From Streptomyces bambusae (lineage in GTDB: Bacteria; Actinomycetota; Actinomycetes; Streptomycetales; Streptomycetaceae): a stretch of DNA of 38,275 bases. Location: NCBI RefSeq assembly GCF_020532645.1, contig NZ_JAJAUZ010000068.1, positions 1-38,275 of the forward strand, written 5' to 3'. A program made the position numbers and the translations under genes. Under the pieces are notes generated by a model. That model was given only the letters and a program-made list of their open reading frames with translations. It had not been told where the DNA came from and made no database searches. This document shows positions 5,751-14,000 of the stretch, piece by piece (within the stretch, counting starts at the first letter, position 1; each line of letters starts with the position of its first letter).

Positions 5751-7928
5751 CTACGCGTCGTCCCCGTCGCTTCCGCCAGGCTCCTGACCTGCGCAGATGG
5801 CCAGGACGTCGGTTCCGAACCGGTCCAGCTTACGACGGCCGACCCCCGAGATCATCGCGAGCTCGCCCGGGTCGCCGGGCGCGGCTTCGGCGATGGCCAT
5901 GAGGGTCTTGTCGGTGAAGACGCAGAACGCGGGCTGTCCCAGCTGCCTCGCCTGCTCCGCCCGCCACTCGCGCAGCCGGTCGTAGAGGCCTTCGTCCATG
6001 TCGGACGGGCAGTCCTCGCAGCGCATGAGTTTCATCTCGCCGGCGTCGGTGAGCGTCTTGCCGCAGACCCGGCACCGGACGGGGCCGCGGCGGGTGCGGC
6101 TGCGGCCGCCCGGGGGGCCGCCTGCGGCGCTGCCGCCGGTCCGGGGTGCGGTGGCGGCCGAGCCGGGCCGCAGGCCGTTCAGGAAGCGGCTGGGGCGGCG
6201 GGAGCTGCGGCCGCCGGGGGCGCGGGAGAGGGCCCAGGACAGGGTGAGGTGGATGCGGGCGCGGGTGACGCCGACGTAGAGGAGGCGGCGTTCCTCCTCG
6301 ACCTGGTCGTCGGTCTTCGCGTAGGTGATGGGGAGCATGCCGTCGGTGAGGCCGACGAGGAAGACCGCGTCCCATTCGAGGCCCTTGGCTGCGTGCAGGG
6401 AGGCGAGGGTGACGCCCTGGACGGTGGGGGCGTGCTGGGCGGCGGCCCGCTCGTCGAGTTCGACGACGAGGTCGCCGAGGCCGGCGGCGGGCTTGGCGCG
6501 CGAGAAGTCCTCGGCGAGACGGACGAGGGCGGCCAGCGACTCCCACTGGTCGCGGACGGCGCCGGAGCCGGCGGGCGGCTGCGGGGACCAGCCGTGGGCG
6601 CTGAGGACGGCGCGGACCTGCGAGGCGAGGTCGACGACGGCGTCGAGCAGCGGGTCGTTGCCGCGCGAGTGGGCGGCGCCGCGGAGGGAGACGAGGGCCT
6701 TGCGGACCTCCTGCCGCTCGAAGAAGCGCTCGGCGCCGCGGAGCTGGTAGGGCACGCCGGCGTCGGCGAGGGCCTGCTCGTAGACCTCGGACTGGGCGTT
6801 GATGCGGAAGAGGACGGCGATCTCGCCGGCGGGGACGCCGGCGTCGATCAGGTCGCGGATGCGGCGGGCGACGCCTTCGGCCTCGGCGGGCTCGTCGGGG
6901 TACTCGGCGTAGGCGGGGTCGGGGCCGCCGTCGCGCTGGGAGACGAGTTCGAGGCGGTGTTCGGCGGCGCGGCCGCGGGCCTGGGCGAGTACGCCGTTGG
7001 CGAGGTGGACGACCTGGGGGGTGGAGCGGTAGTCGCGGACCAGCTTGACGAGGGTGGCCTGCGGGTAGCGGTTGCGGAAGTCCAGCAGGTGGTCGGGGGT
7101 GGCGCCGGTGAACGAGTAGATCGTCTGGCTGGCGTCGCCGACCACGCAGAGGCTGTCGCGGTCGCCGAGCCAGAGGTCGAGGAGGCGCTGCTGGAGGGGG
7201 CTGACGTCCTGGTACTCGTCGACGACGAAGTGCTGGTACTGGGTGCGGATCTGTTCGGCGATGTCCTGGCGGTCCTGGAGGATGCCGACGGTCAGGAGCA
7301 GGACGTCCTCGAAGTCGATGACCATGCGGTCGCGCTTGAGCTGTTCGTACAGGCCGTAGACCTGGGAGATCTCGGCGGCGTCGCGGGGCGGTTCGCGGTG
7401 GGCCTTGAGGGCGGCGGCCGCGTAGTCGACGGGGACGGTCTGGGTGACCTTGGCCCATTCGATCTCGCCGGTGACGTCGCGCAGCTCGTTGCGGTCGAGG
7501 CGGAGGCCGCAGCGGGCGGCGGCTTCGGCGACGAGCTGGATCTTGCGTTCGACGAGGCGGGGCAGCTCGCCGCCGACGGCGCGGGGCCAGAAGTACTGGA
7601 GCTGGCGCAGGGCCGCGGAGTGGAAGGTGCGGGCCTGGACACCGGCGGCGCCGAGGGCGCGGAGGCGGCCGCGCATCTCGCCGGCGGCGCGGTTGGTGAA
7701 GGTGACGGCGAGCACGCCGGCGGGGGGCAGGATGCCGGCCCGGACGCCGTACGCGATGCGGTGGGTGATCGCGCGGGTCTTGCCGGTGCCGGCACCGGCG
7801 AGGACGCACACCGGGCCGCGCAGGGTCGTGGCGACCTCGCGCTGTTCCGGGTCGAGGCCCAGCAGCACGTCGTCTGCGGTCTCCGCGACGGGCGGGAAGG
7901 CTGGGGAGTGCGTTGCTGCTGTCACCAT
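5751..7928 (-). CDS. uvrD2: UvrD2-type superfamily 1 DNA helicase with tetracysteine and HRDC domains
   Basis: The protein has 725 residues, starting at ATG 7928 (a GTG one codon later is possible; no clear ribosome site). Walker A is GAGTGKT at 45-51; motif II is VVDEYQDVSPLQ; motif III is VVGDASQTIYSFTGA; motif IV and VI regions are intact (TLVKLVRDYRST; LLYVGVTRARIHL). After the helicase core comes a four-Cys knuckle (CRVCGKTLTDAGEMKLMRC, then CEDC), then a C-terminal HRDC domain (about 640-715, ending GVGRRKLDRFGTDVLAICAG). This domain order is the signature of mycobacterial UvrD2, a 3'-5' helicase in DNA repair. It is divergent from the mycoredoxin gene and lies directly upstream of the wblC leader promoter. 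Confidence 0.93.
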   Translation of the reverse strand: MVTAATHSPAFPPVAETADDVLLGLDPEQREVATTLRGPVCVLAGAGTGKTRAITHRIAYGVRAGILPPAGVLAVTFTNRAAGEMRGRLRALGAAGVQARTFHSAALRQLQYFWPRAVGGELPRLVERKIQLVAEAAARCGLRLDRNELRDVTGEIEWAKVTQTVPVDYAAAALKAHREPPRDAAEISQVYGLYEQLKRDRMVIDFEDVLLLTVGILQDRQDIAEQIRTQYQHFVVDEYQDVSPLQQRLLDLWLGDRDSLCVVGDASQTIYSFTGATPDHLLDFRNRYPQATLVKLVRDYRSTPQVVHLANGVLAQARGRAAEHRLELVSQRDGGPDPAYAEYPDEPAEAEGVARRIRDLIDAGVPAGEIAVLFRINAQSEVYEQALADAGVPYQLRGAERFFERQEVRKALVSLRGAAHSRGNDPLLDAVVDLASQVRAVLSAHGWSPQPPAGSGAVRDQWESLAALVRLAEDFSRAKPAAGLGDLVVELDERAAAQHAPTVQGVTLASLHAAKGLEWDAVFLVGLTDGMLPITYAKTDDQVEEERRLLYVGVTRARIHLTLSWALSRAPGGRSSRRPSRFLNGLRPGSAATAPRTGGSAAGGPPGGRSRTRRGPVRCRVCGKTLTDAGEMKLMRCEDCPSDMDEGLYDRLREWRAEQARQLGQPAFCVFTDKTLMAIAEAAPGDPGELAMISGVGRRKLDRFGTDVLAICAGQEPGGSDGDDA

Positions 7929-8041
7929 GCCATGCTGCCAGGCCGCCGGGCCGGGCGGGAAAGTTGTCCACAGGCGGGGCGGGCTGTGGCGGGTGCGACC
8001 TGCGGGTCCGCGGGCCGGCGGGGCCGGGGGTGTCGCGCGGA

Positions 8042-8124
8042 TCACGTGGGCGGTGGGGGTCGCGTCCTGCCCGTCACGTGCCGGGGCGGCGGGGTCGGGG
8101 TCATACGCATCACGTGCCGGGGCG
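8042..8124. repeat. Three CACGTG boxes, two within a 15-bp direct repeat, upstream of mycoredoxin
   Basis: CACGTG palindromes lie at 8043-8048, 8075-8080 and 8111-8116. The second and third are part of an identical 15-mer, TCACGTGCCGGGGCG (8074-8088 and 8110-8124). Spacing is 32 and 36 bp, about three helical turns each. The last lies 13 bp before the SigR -35 element. Confidence 0.6.
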
Positions 8125-8129
8125 CTTGG

Positions 8130-8155
8130 GGAATGGCGGGGGCGTTCCGTACGTT
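8130..8155 (+). promoter_or_regulatory. SigR-type promoter of the mycoredoxin gene
   Basis: GGAAT (8130-8134), an 18-bp spacer and GTT (8153-8155) match the streptomycete SigR consensus exactly, including spacing. Transcription should begin near 8163, leaving a 5' leader of about 37 nt before the ATG at 8200. Confidence 0.8.
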
Positions 8156-8199
8156 CGAGTCCCTGGAATGTCCCCGTCCCCCAGAGGAGCGCACCCGCC

Positions 8200-8454
8200 A
8201 TGCAGGGTTCCGTGACGATGTACAGCACGACCTGGTGCGGCTACTGCCGCCGGCTGAAGACCCAGCTGGACCGGGAAGGCATTGCGTACACCGAGATCAA
8301 CATCGAGCAGGACCCCGCGTCGGCCGCGTTCGTGGAGAAGGCCAACAACGGCAACCAGACGGTTCCGACGGTCCTGGTCAAGGCCGTCTCGGGCAGCGAG
8401 TCGGTCATGACGAACCCGTCGCTGGCCCAGGTCAAGCAGGCGCTGGCCGTCTGA
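8200..8454 (+). CDS. Mycoredoxin / glutaredoxin-family protein
   Basis: The protein has 84 residues, starting at ATG 8200 behind AGAGGAG. The redox motif is WCGYC (Cys13, Cys16), followed by the cis-Pro TVPT at 54-57 and the C-terminal helix found in mycoredoxin-1. Mycoredoxins reduce mycothiol mixed disulfides using mycothiol and mycothione reductase in the actinomycete cytosol. Length and motifs match Mrx1 exactly. An exact SigR promoter lies upstream, consistent with the known place of mycoredoxins in the SigR thiol-oxidative stress regulon. A UUCG-capped terminator follows. It is divergent from uvrD2 and convergent with nudC. Confidence 0.93.
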   Translation: MQGSVTMYSTTWCGYCRRLKTQLDREGIAYTEINIEQDPASAAFVEKANNGNQTVPTVLVKAVSGSESVMTNPSLAQVKQALAV

Positions 8455-8473
8455 CCTGCCGCACACGGACGAG

Positions 8474-8501
8474 GAAGGCCCCCGCTTCGGCGGGGGCCTT
8501 C
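8474..8501 (+). terminator. Bidirectional terminator with UUCG tetraloop
   Basis: A perfect 12-bp stem (8474-8485 with 8490-8501) is closed by C(UUCG)G. It lies between the convergent mycoredoxin and nudC genes and serves both strands. On the plus strand it is followed by TGCC, with no long U-tract. Confidence 0.9.
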
Positions 8502-8522
8502 TGCCGTACGGGGGTCTGCGGG

Positions 8523-9515
8523 TCAGGGCCGGGGGGTGGGGAGGGGGCTGCCGTACCAGAGCTCGACGAGGCGGGCGGCGATGGAGATGCCGGACGGGGG
8601 GAGGACCTCGCCGGACTCGATGGCGGTGCGGAGGTCGTCGCGGGAGAACCAGCGGGCCTCCTGGATCTCCTCGCCGTCGACGTTGATGTCGGCGGAGGTG
8701 GCGCGGGCCGTGAAGCCGAGCATCAGGCTGGACGGGAAGGGCCAGGGCTGGCTGGCGACGTAGGCGACCTCGCCGACGGTGACGCCGGCCTCCTCCCAGA
8801 CCTCGCGGACGACGGACTGCTCGATGGACTCGCCGGGTTCGACGAAGCCCGCGAGGGTGGAGAAGCGGCCTTCGGGCCAGTGCACCTGGCGGCCGAGGAG
8901 GGCGCGGTCCTGGTCGTCGGTGACGAGCATGATGACGGCGGGGTCGGTGCGCGGGTAGTGCTCGGCGCCGCAGGCCGGGCAGCGCCGGACGTGGCCGGCG
9001 GCGGCCACGGCGGTGCGCTCGCCGCAGCGGGAGCAGAAGCGGTGGAGGCGCTGCCAGTTCTCCAGGGCGACGGCGTGGACCATCAGGCCGGCGTCGCGCG
9101 GGGAGAGCAGCAGGCCGGCTTCGCGGAGGCCGGCGGCGCGGGCGGACTGGTCGATGCGGCCGGGGAGGGCGTCCTTCTGGAGGGCGAAGTAGCTGATGCC
9201 GTCCTCGTCGGTGCCCAGGAAGTAGCGGTGGGTCTCGGTGGGCGGGGCCTCGAACGCCGGGGTCGTCACGATCTGCGTGGTGCCGTCGGGCATGTCGTCG
9301 ATGAGGACCTGGCCGCCGGAGACGACGAACACCCGGGTGGTGGGGTGGCTCCAGGCGGCGGCCAGCCAGGCCTCGTCGAGTCGGTGGTGGGCGGCTCGGT
9401 CGATGCCGCCGGGGGCGGTGAGCGGTATGGGGCGGGCCGGGGCGGTGCCCGGGGCGGACCCGGTGGGGCCGGTGGCCGGGACGGGGCGGCCGAGGTGCTC
9501 GGTCGAGGTGCTCAC
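8523..9515 (-). CDS. nudC: NAD+ diphosphatase / NAD-RNA decapping Nudix hydrolase NudC
   Basis: The protein has 330 residues, taking GTG 9515 as start; a TTG at 9527 is an alternative. The zinc ribbon uses Cys161, Cys164, Cys179 and Cys182. The Nudix box begins GFVEPGES at about 223 and continues REVWEEAGV with the catalytic Glu residues in place. The NudC-specific SQPWPFPSSL follows at 255-264, which separates it from other Nudix hydrolases. The enzyme hydrolyses NAD(H) to NMN(H) and AMP, and NudC homologues remove NAD caps from RNA. The N-terminal 45 residues are a low-complexity extension. It is the last gene of the leftward adnA-adnB-dipeptidase-nudC run, 91 bp after the dipeptidase. Confidence 0.95.
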   Translation of the reverse strand: MSTSTEHLGRPVPATGPTGSAPGTAPARPIPLTAPGGIDRAAHHRLDEAWLAAAWSHPTTRVFVVSGGQVLIDDMPDGTTQIVTTPAFEAPPTETHRYFLGTDEDGISYFALQKDALPGRIDQSARAAGLREAGLLLSPRDAGLMVHAVALENWQRLHRFCSRCGERTAVAAAGHVRRCPACGAEHYPRTDPAVIMLVTDDQDRALLGRQVHWPEGRFSTLAGFVEPGESIEQSVVREVWEEAGVTVGEVAYVASQPWPFPSSLMLGFTARATSADINVDGEEIQEARWFSRDDLRTAIESGEVLPPSGISIAARLVELWYGSPLPTPRP

Positions 9516-9606
9516 AGGTGCTTCCAACTCCCCCGATGGGTGGTGAACGGGTGCGCCGTGCCGTGCGGCGGGCCGCCCGGGGCCGGGCGGTCCGCCGGTG
9601 CGGCGG

Positions 9607-11010
9607 TCAGGGCTTCCAGTGGGCGGACAGGTCGCCCCAGAGGTAGGCGGTGGCTTCGACGCCCTTGAGGAGGAGGTCGGTCTCGATCTTCTCGTTGGGG
9701 GCGTGCCAGCCGTCGGACGGTACGGAGATGCCGAGGAACAGCACGGGCGCGCCGAGCACGTCCTGCAGGTCGGCGGCGGGTCCGGAGCCGCCCTCGCGGG
9801 TGTAGCGGACCTTCTCGCCGAAGGCGCGGGCCATGGAGCGGGTCACGGACTGCAGGGCGGGGTGGTCGAGCGGGGTCAGGCAGGGCCGGGTGGGCGCGCC
9901 GAACGTGATCTCGTGGCGGATGCCGGCCGGGATCTGCGCGGCGACCCAGTCCTTGACGGCGGCCTCGATGACGTACGGGTCCTGGCCGGAGACCAGTCGG
10001 AACGACAGCTTCAGCTGGGCGTCCTTGGGGATGATCGTCTTGCCGCCGGGGCCCTGGTAGCCGCCGCCGATGCCGTTGAGTTCGGCGGTGGGGCGGGCCC
10101 AGACGCGTTCCAGCGTGGAGTAGCCGGCCTCGCCGAGGGTGCCGTACGACTTGGCGGTGCGCAGCCATTCGGCTTCGTCGAAGGGCAGCTCGGCGATCAG
10201 TCGGCGCTCGGTGTCGGTGAGCTCGGCGATGCCGTCGTAGAAGCCGGGGACGGTGACGCGCTCGTGCTCGTCGTGGAGGGCGGCGACGAGGCGGGCGGCG
10301 ACGGTGGCCGGGTTGGGCACGGCGCCGCCGAAGGAGCCGGAGTGGATGTCCTGGTCCGGGCCGTACAGCTCGATCTCGCAGTCCGCGACGCCGCGCATGC
10401 CGGTGCAGACGGTGGGGGTGGTCTCGGACCACATGCCGGTGTCGGAGACGATCACGACGTCGGCGGCCAGCCGGTCGGCGCGGGCTTCGACGAGGTCGCG
10501 GAAGTGCGGGGAGCCGGACTCCTCCTCGCCCTCGACGAGGAGCTTGAGGTTCACGGCGGGGGCGGTGCGGCCGGTGGCGGCGAGGTGGGCGCGGACGCCG
10601 AGGGTGTGGAAGAACACCTGGCCCTTGTCGTCGGCGGCGCCGCGGGCGTACAGGCGGCGGCCGTCGTCGGTGACGTGCGGTTCGAAGGGCTCGGTGTGCC
10701 AGCCGTCCTCGCGGGCGGCGGGCTGCACGTCGTGGTGGCCGTAGACGAGGACGGTCGGGGCGTCCGGGTCGCCGCTGGGCCATTCGGCGTACACCGCGGG
10801 GGCGCCGTCGGTCTCCCAGGTCTCGGTGACCGGGAAGCCGGTCTCGGCGAGCTTGGCCGTCAGCCAGGCGGCGCTGCGGCGTACGTCGTCCGCGTGGGCG
10901 GGCTGGGCGGAGACGGACGGGATGCGCAGCCACTCGGCGAGGTCGGCGAGGAAGGCGTCGCGGTGCGTGTCGATGTACGTGCGGACGGCGCTGTCCGGGG
11001 TGTCGCTCAT
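9607..11010 (-). CDS. M20-family metallodipeptidase (CNDP/DapE-like)
   Basis: The protein has 467 residues, starting at ATG 11010, only 10 bp after the adnB stop codon. Metal-binding motifs in order are VYGHHDVQP (first His and Asp), RGAADDKGQ (bridging Asp), VEGEEESGSP (catalytic Glu and metal Glu), SDT (metal Asp) and DGWHAPNEK (last His). A dimerisation domain lies between, with HSGSFGG and NGIGGGYQGPGGKTI. This order and length (about 450-470) match cytosolic di-zinc dipeptidases that cleave a range of dipeptides. There is no signal peptide. The exact substrate cannot be read from sequence. Tight spacing suggests co-transcription with adnB, though no functional link is obvious. Confidence 0.93.
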   Translation of the reverse strand: MSDTPDSAVRTYIDTHRDAFLADLAEWLRIPSVSAQPAHADDVRRSAAWLTAKLAETGFPVTETWETDGAPAVYAEWPSGDPDAPTVLVYGHHDVQPAAREDGWHTEPFEPHVTDDGRRLYARGAADDKGQVFFHTLGVRAHLAATGRTAPAVNLKLLVEGEEESGSPHFRDLVEARADRLAADVVIVSDTGMWSETTPTVCTGMRGVADCEIELYGPDQDIHSGSFGGAVPNPATVAARLVAALHDEHERVTVPGFYDGIAELTDTERRLIAELPFDEAEWLRTAKSYGTLGEAGYSTLERVWARPTAELNGIGGGYQGPGGKTIIPKDAQLKLSFRLVSGQDPYVIEAAVKDWVAAQIPAGIRHEITFGAPTRPCLTPLDHPALQSVTRSMARAFGEKVRYTREGGSGPAADLQDVLGAPVLFLGISVPSDGWHAPNEKIETDLLLKGVEATAYLWGDLSAHWKP

Positions 11011-11020
11011 GCGGTCGAGC

Positions 11021-14000
11021 CTAGCTGTCGTACCGGGCGGGGTTTTCCGTGTCCGATTTGCCTTGGAGGATCCGCTCAAGGGCGGCCCGGCCGGGCAGGC
11101 GGCGGGGGCGGATCACGCGGCCGCTGCGGACGTGCAGGAAGGCGGTGGTGACCCGTTCGGGGTCAATGCCGAGGGATTCGGCCCAGGCCAGGCGGTACAC
11201 GGCGAGCTGGAGGGGGTCGGCGTCGGTGCCGTGGCCGGTCTTCCAGTCGACGATCTCGTACGTGTCGCCGGCCGGGTCGCCGTCGGCGGCGGGCGCCCGG
11301 TAGACGGCGTCGATCCGGCCACGGACGACGGCGCCGGCGAGGGTGAGCTGGACGGGGACCTCCAGCCGGTACGGGGTGCGGTCGGCGTACGGGCTGCGCT
11401 CGAAGGCGGCCTTGAGGAGGGCGAGGTCGCGCTCGTCGGCGATGTCGCCGGCGTCCTCGGGGTCGCTGCCGGGCAGGTCGTCGGGGTCGGTGAAGGGGAG
11501 TTCCAGTTCGTCGAAGCGGGTTTCGACCCAGGCGTGGAAGCGGGTGCCGCGGCGGGCTGCGGGCTGCGGCGGTTTGGGCATGGGCCGGGCCAGCTCGCGG
11601 GTGAACGCCTGCTCGTCGGCGGCCAGCCGCAGCAGCGCGCTGGCGGACAGCGAGGCGGGCAGCGGCACGTCGCGTACGGCGGTCCGGGCGCGGCGCAGCT
11701 CGCCGGCGAGCGCGTCGAGGTCCCGGTCCCAGGATGCGACGAGGCGGGCCTCTTCGGGGGTGAGGCGGGAGGCGGCGGTGGCGGCGGGCCGGGCGGGGGC
11801 CCTGTCGGGTTCACCGGCCCGGGGGTCGCCGGCCCAGGGGTCGTCGGCCCAGGGGTCGCCGGCGGCGGCCTCGGCGTACGGGGCGGGGGCGGGCGGGTCC
11901 TCGTGGGGGGCGGCCCAGGGGTCGGCGCCCGGGCCGTACGGGTCCTCGTCGGCGGGGTCGGGGTAGGGCTCCTCGTCGGCGGGGTCCGGGTAGGGGTCTT
12001 CCTCGGCGGGGTCCGGGTAGGGGTCGGCGGTCCGGCCCGGGCCGGGCAGCGGGGCGGGGGCGGGCTCGGCGGGGTCCGGCCACAGGTGCGTGTCCGGGCC
12101 GTACGGGTCCTCGTCGGGTGCGGGCGGGGCCTCGGCCGGGTCCGGGCGGCCGGCCGGGGCGGTCGGGTCTTCGCAGTCCGGGGGCCAGAGGTAGGGGTCG
12201 GCGGAGGGGGCCGGGGCGTCGAGGAGGGCCAGGACGGTGTCGGCGGCGCGGCGGCGGTGGTGGAAGGAGTCCGGGTCCAGGGGGAGCGGCCAGGAGCGGT
12301 CGGCGAGGTCGGCGGCGAGGGCCGGGTTCTCGGCGTCGGGTTCCGGGGCGTCGGCCCAGGCCTCGATCTCGCCGTGGCCTTTCTCGCAGTGCTCGTACAG
12401 GGCCTGGAGGAACGCGGACGGGCCGCGGTGCTTCTTCTGGGTGGGCCCCCACCAGTGGCCGGAGGCGAGGAGGAGGGAGCGGGGCCGGGTGAAGGTGACG
12501 TAGCCGAGGCGGAGCTCCTCGGTGGCCTGGTGCTCCTTCTGCTCGGCCTTGAACGCCTTGAGGGCGCCGGCGGTCCAGTCGTCGAGGGCCGGCAGGGTCG
12601 GGGCGTCGCCGCGCAGGGCGTACGGGAGGACCTGCGGCTGGGCGGTCCAGGACTCGCGGGGCTGGGCGCTCGGGAAGGAGCCGGCGACCAGGCCGGGGAC
12701 GGCGACGACGTCCCATTCGAGGCCCTTGGACTTGTGGGCGGTGAGGACCTTGACGGTGTCGTCGCCGCCGGGCAGGGCGTTGTCGAGGCCCTTCTCGTAC
12801 CGCTCGGCGGTGTGCAGGAAGGAGAGGAAGGCGAGGAGGGTGGCCTCGCCGTCGAGGGCGGCGAAGCCGGCGGCCACGTCGAGGAAGTTGCCGAGGGTCT
12901 CGCGGCGGCGGGCGGCGAGGGCGTGCGGGGACGCGGAGAGTTCGACGTCGAGGCCGGTGGTGGCGAGGACGCGGTGCAGTACGTCCATGAGCGGGTCGGA
13001 CAGCGAGCGGCGCAGGTCGCGCAGCTCGGCGGCGAGGCGGGCGAAGCGGACGCGGGCGTCGGCGGAGAACGGCAGGCCGTCGTCGGCGGCGCCGTGCGGG
13101 TCGGCGACGTCGAGGAAGGTGTCGAGGGCGTCGGCGAGGGAGACGACCTCGGAGGGGTCCACGCCCTCGACTGCGGCGGCGAGGCGGGAGTGGCCGGCGG
13201 GGGTGCCCGTGCCCGCCGGGCCGGTGTCCGTGCCGAGGCCGGTGTCCGTGCGCGCGTCCGCGCCGCCGCCCTGGCCCGTGCCGGAGCCCGTACCCGTGCT
13301 CGGGCCGGAGGGCGTGGCGGAGCCCGGGGCGGGGGCGGGGCTCGTGTCCGGGGGCGGGGTGGGGCGGGAGACCAGGAGGCGGGCGCGGCGGCCGAGGAGG
13401 GCCAGGTCGCGGGGGCCGATGCGCCAGCGGGGGCCGACCAGGAGGCGGACGAGGGCGGCGTTGGCGCCGGGGTCCTGGAGGACTTCGCAGACGGAGACGA
13501 GGTCGGCGACCTCGGGCAGGTGCAGGAGACCGGACAGGCCGACGACCTCGACCGGGACGTCGCGGGCGACGAGCGCGGCCTGGATGGCGGCGAAGTCCGT
13601 GGCCGAGCGGCACAGCACGGCGATCTCACCGGGGGCGGTGCCGGTGCGGACGCGGTGGGCGACGGAGTCGGCGAGCCAGTCGAGTTCCTCGGCGTGGGTG
13701 GGAAGCAGGGCGCAGCGGACGTAGCCGTCGCGTTCGGCGCCGGGGGCCGGGCGGAGGGCCTCGACGCCTTCGTGACGGGCGCGCAGCGGTGCGGCCAGGG
13801 CGTTGGCGAGGTCGAGGAGGCGGCCGCCGCTGCGGCGGTTCTCGCTGAGGGACTGGCGGGTGGCGGGGCTGCCGTCGGCGTGCGGGAAGTGGTGCGGGAA
13901 GTCGTCGAGGTTGGCGACGGACGCGCCGCGCCAGCCGTAGATGGCCTGGCAGGGGTCGCCGACGGCGGTGACGGCGTGGCCGGTGCCGTGGCCGAAGAGT

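Noticed and set aside
5706..9668. Plus-strand open frame of about 1320 codons over uvrD2 and nudC
   Set aside because: It is the antisense shadow of real genes: Gly/Ala/Asp/Val-rich, no domains, a usual effect of very high GC. The same applies to the long plus-strand frames over adnA and adnB and to minus-strand frames over the nar genes.
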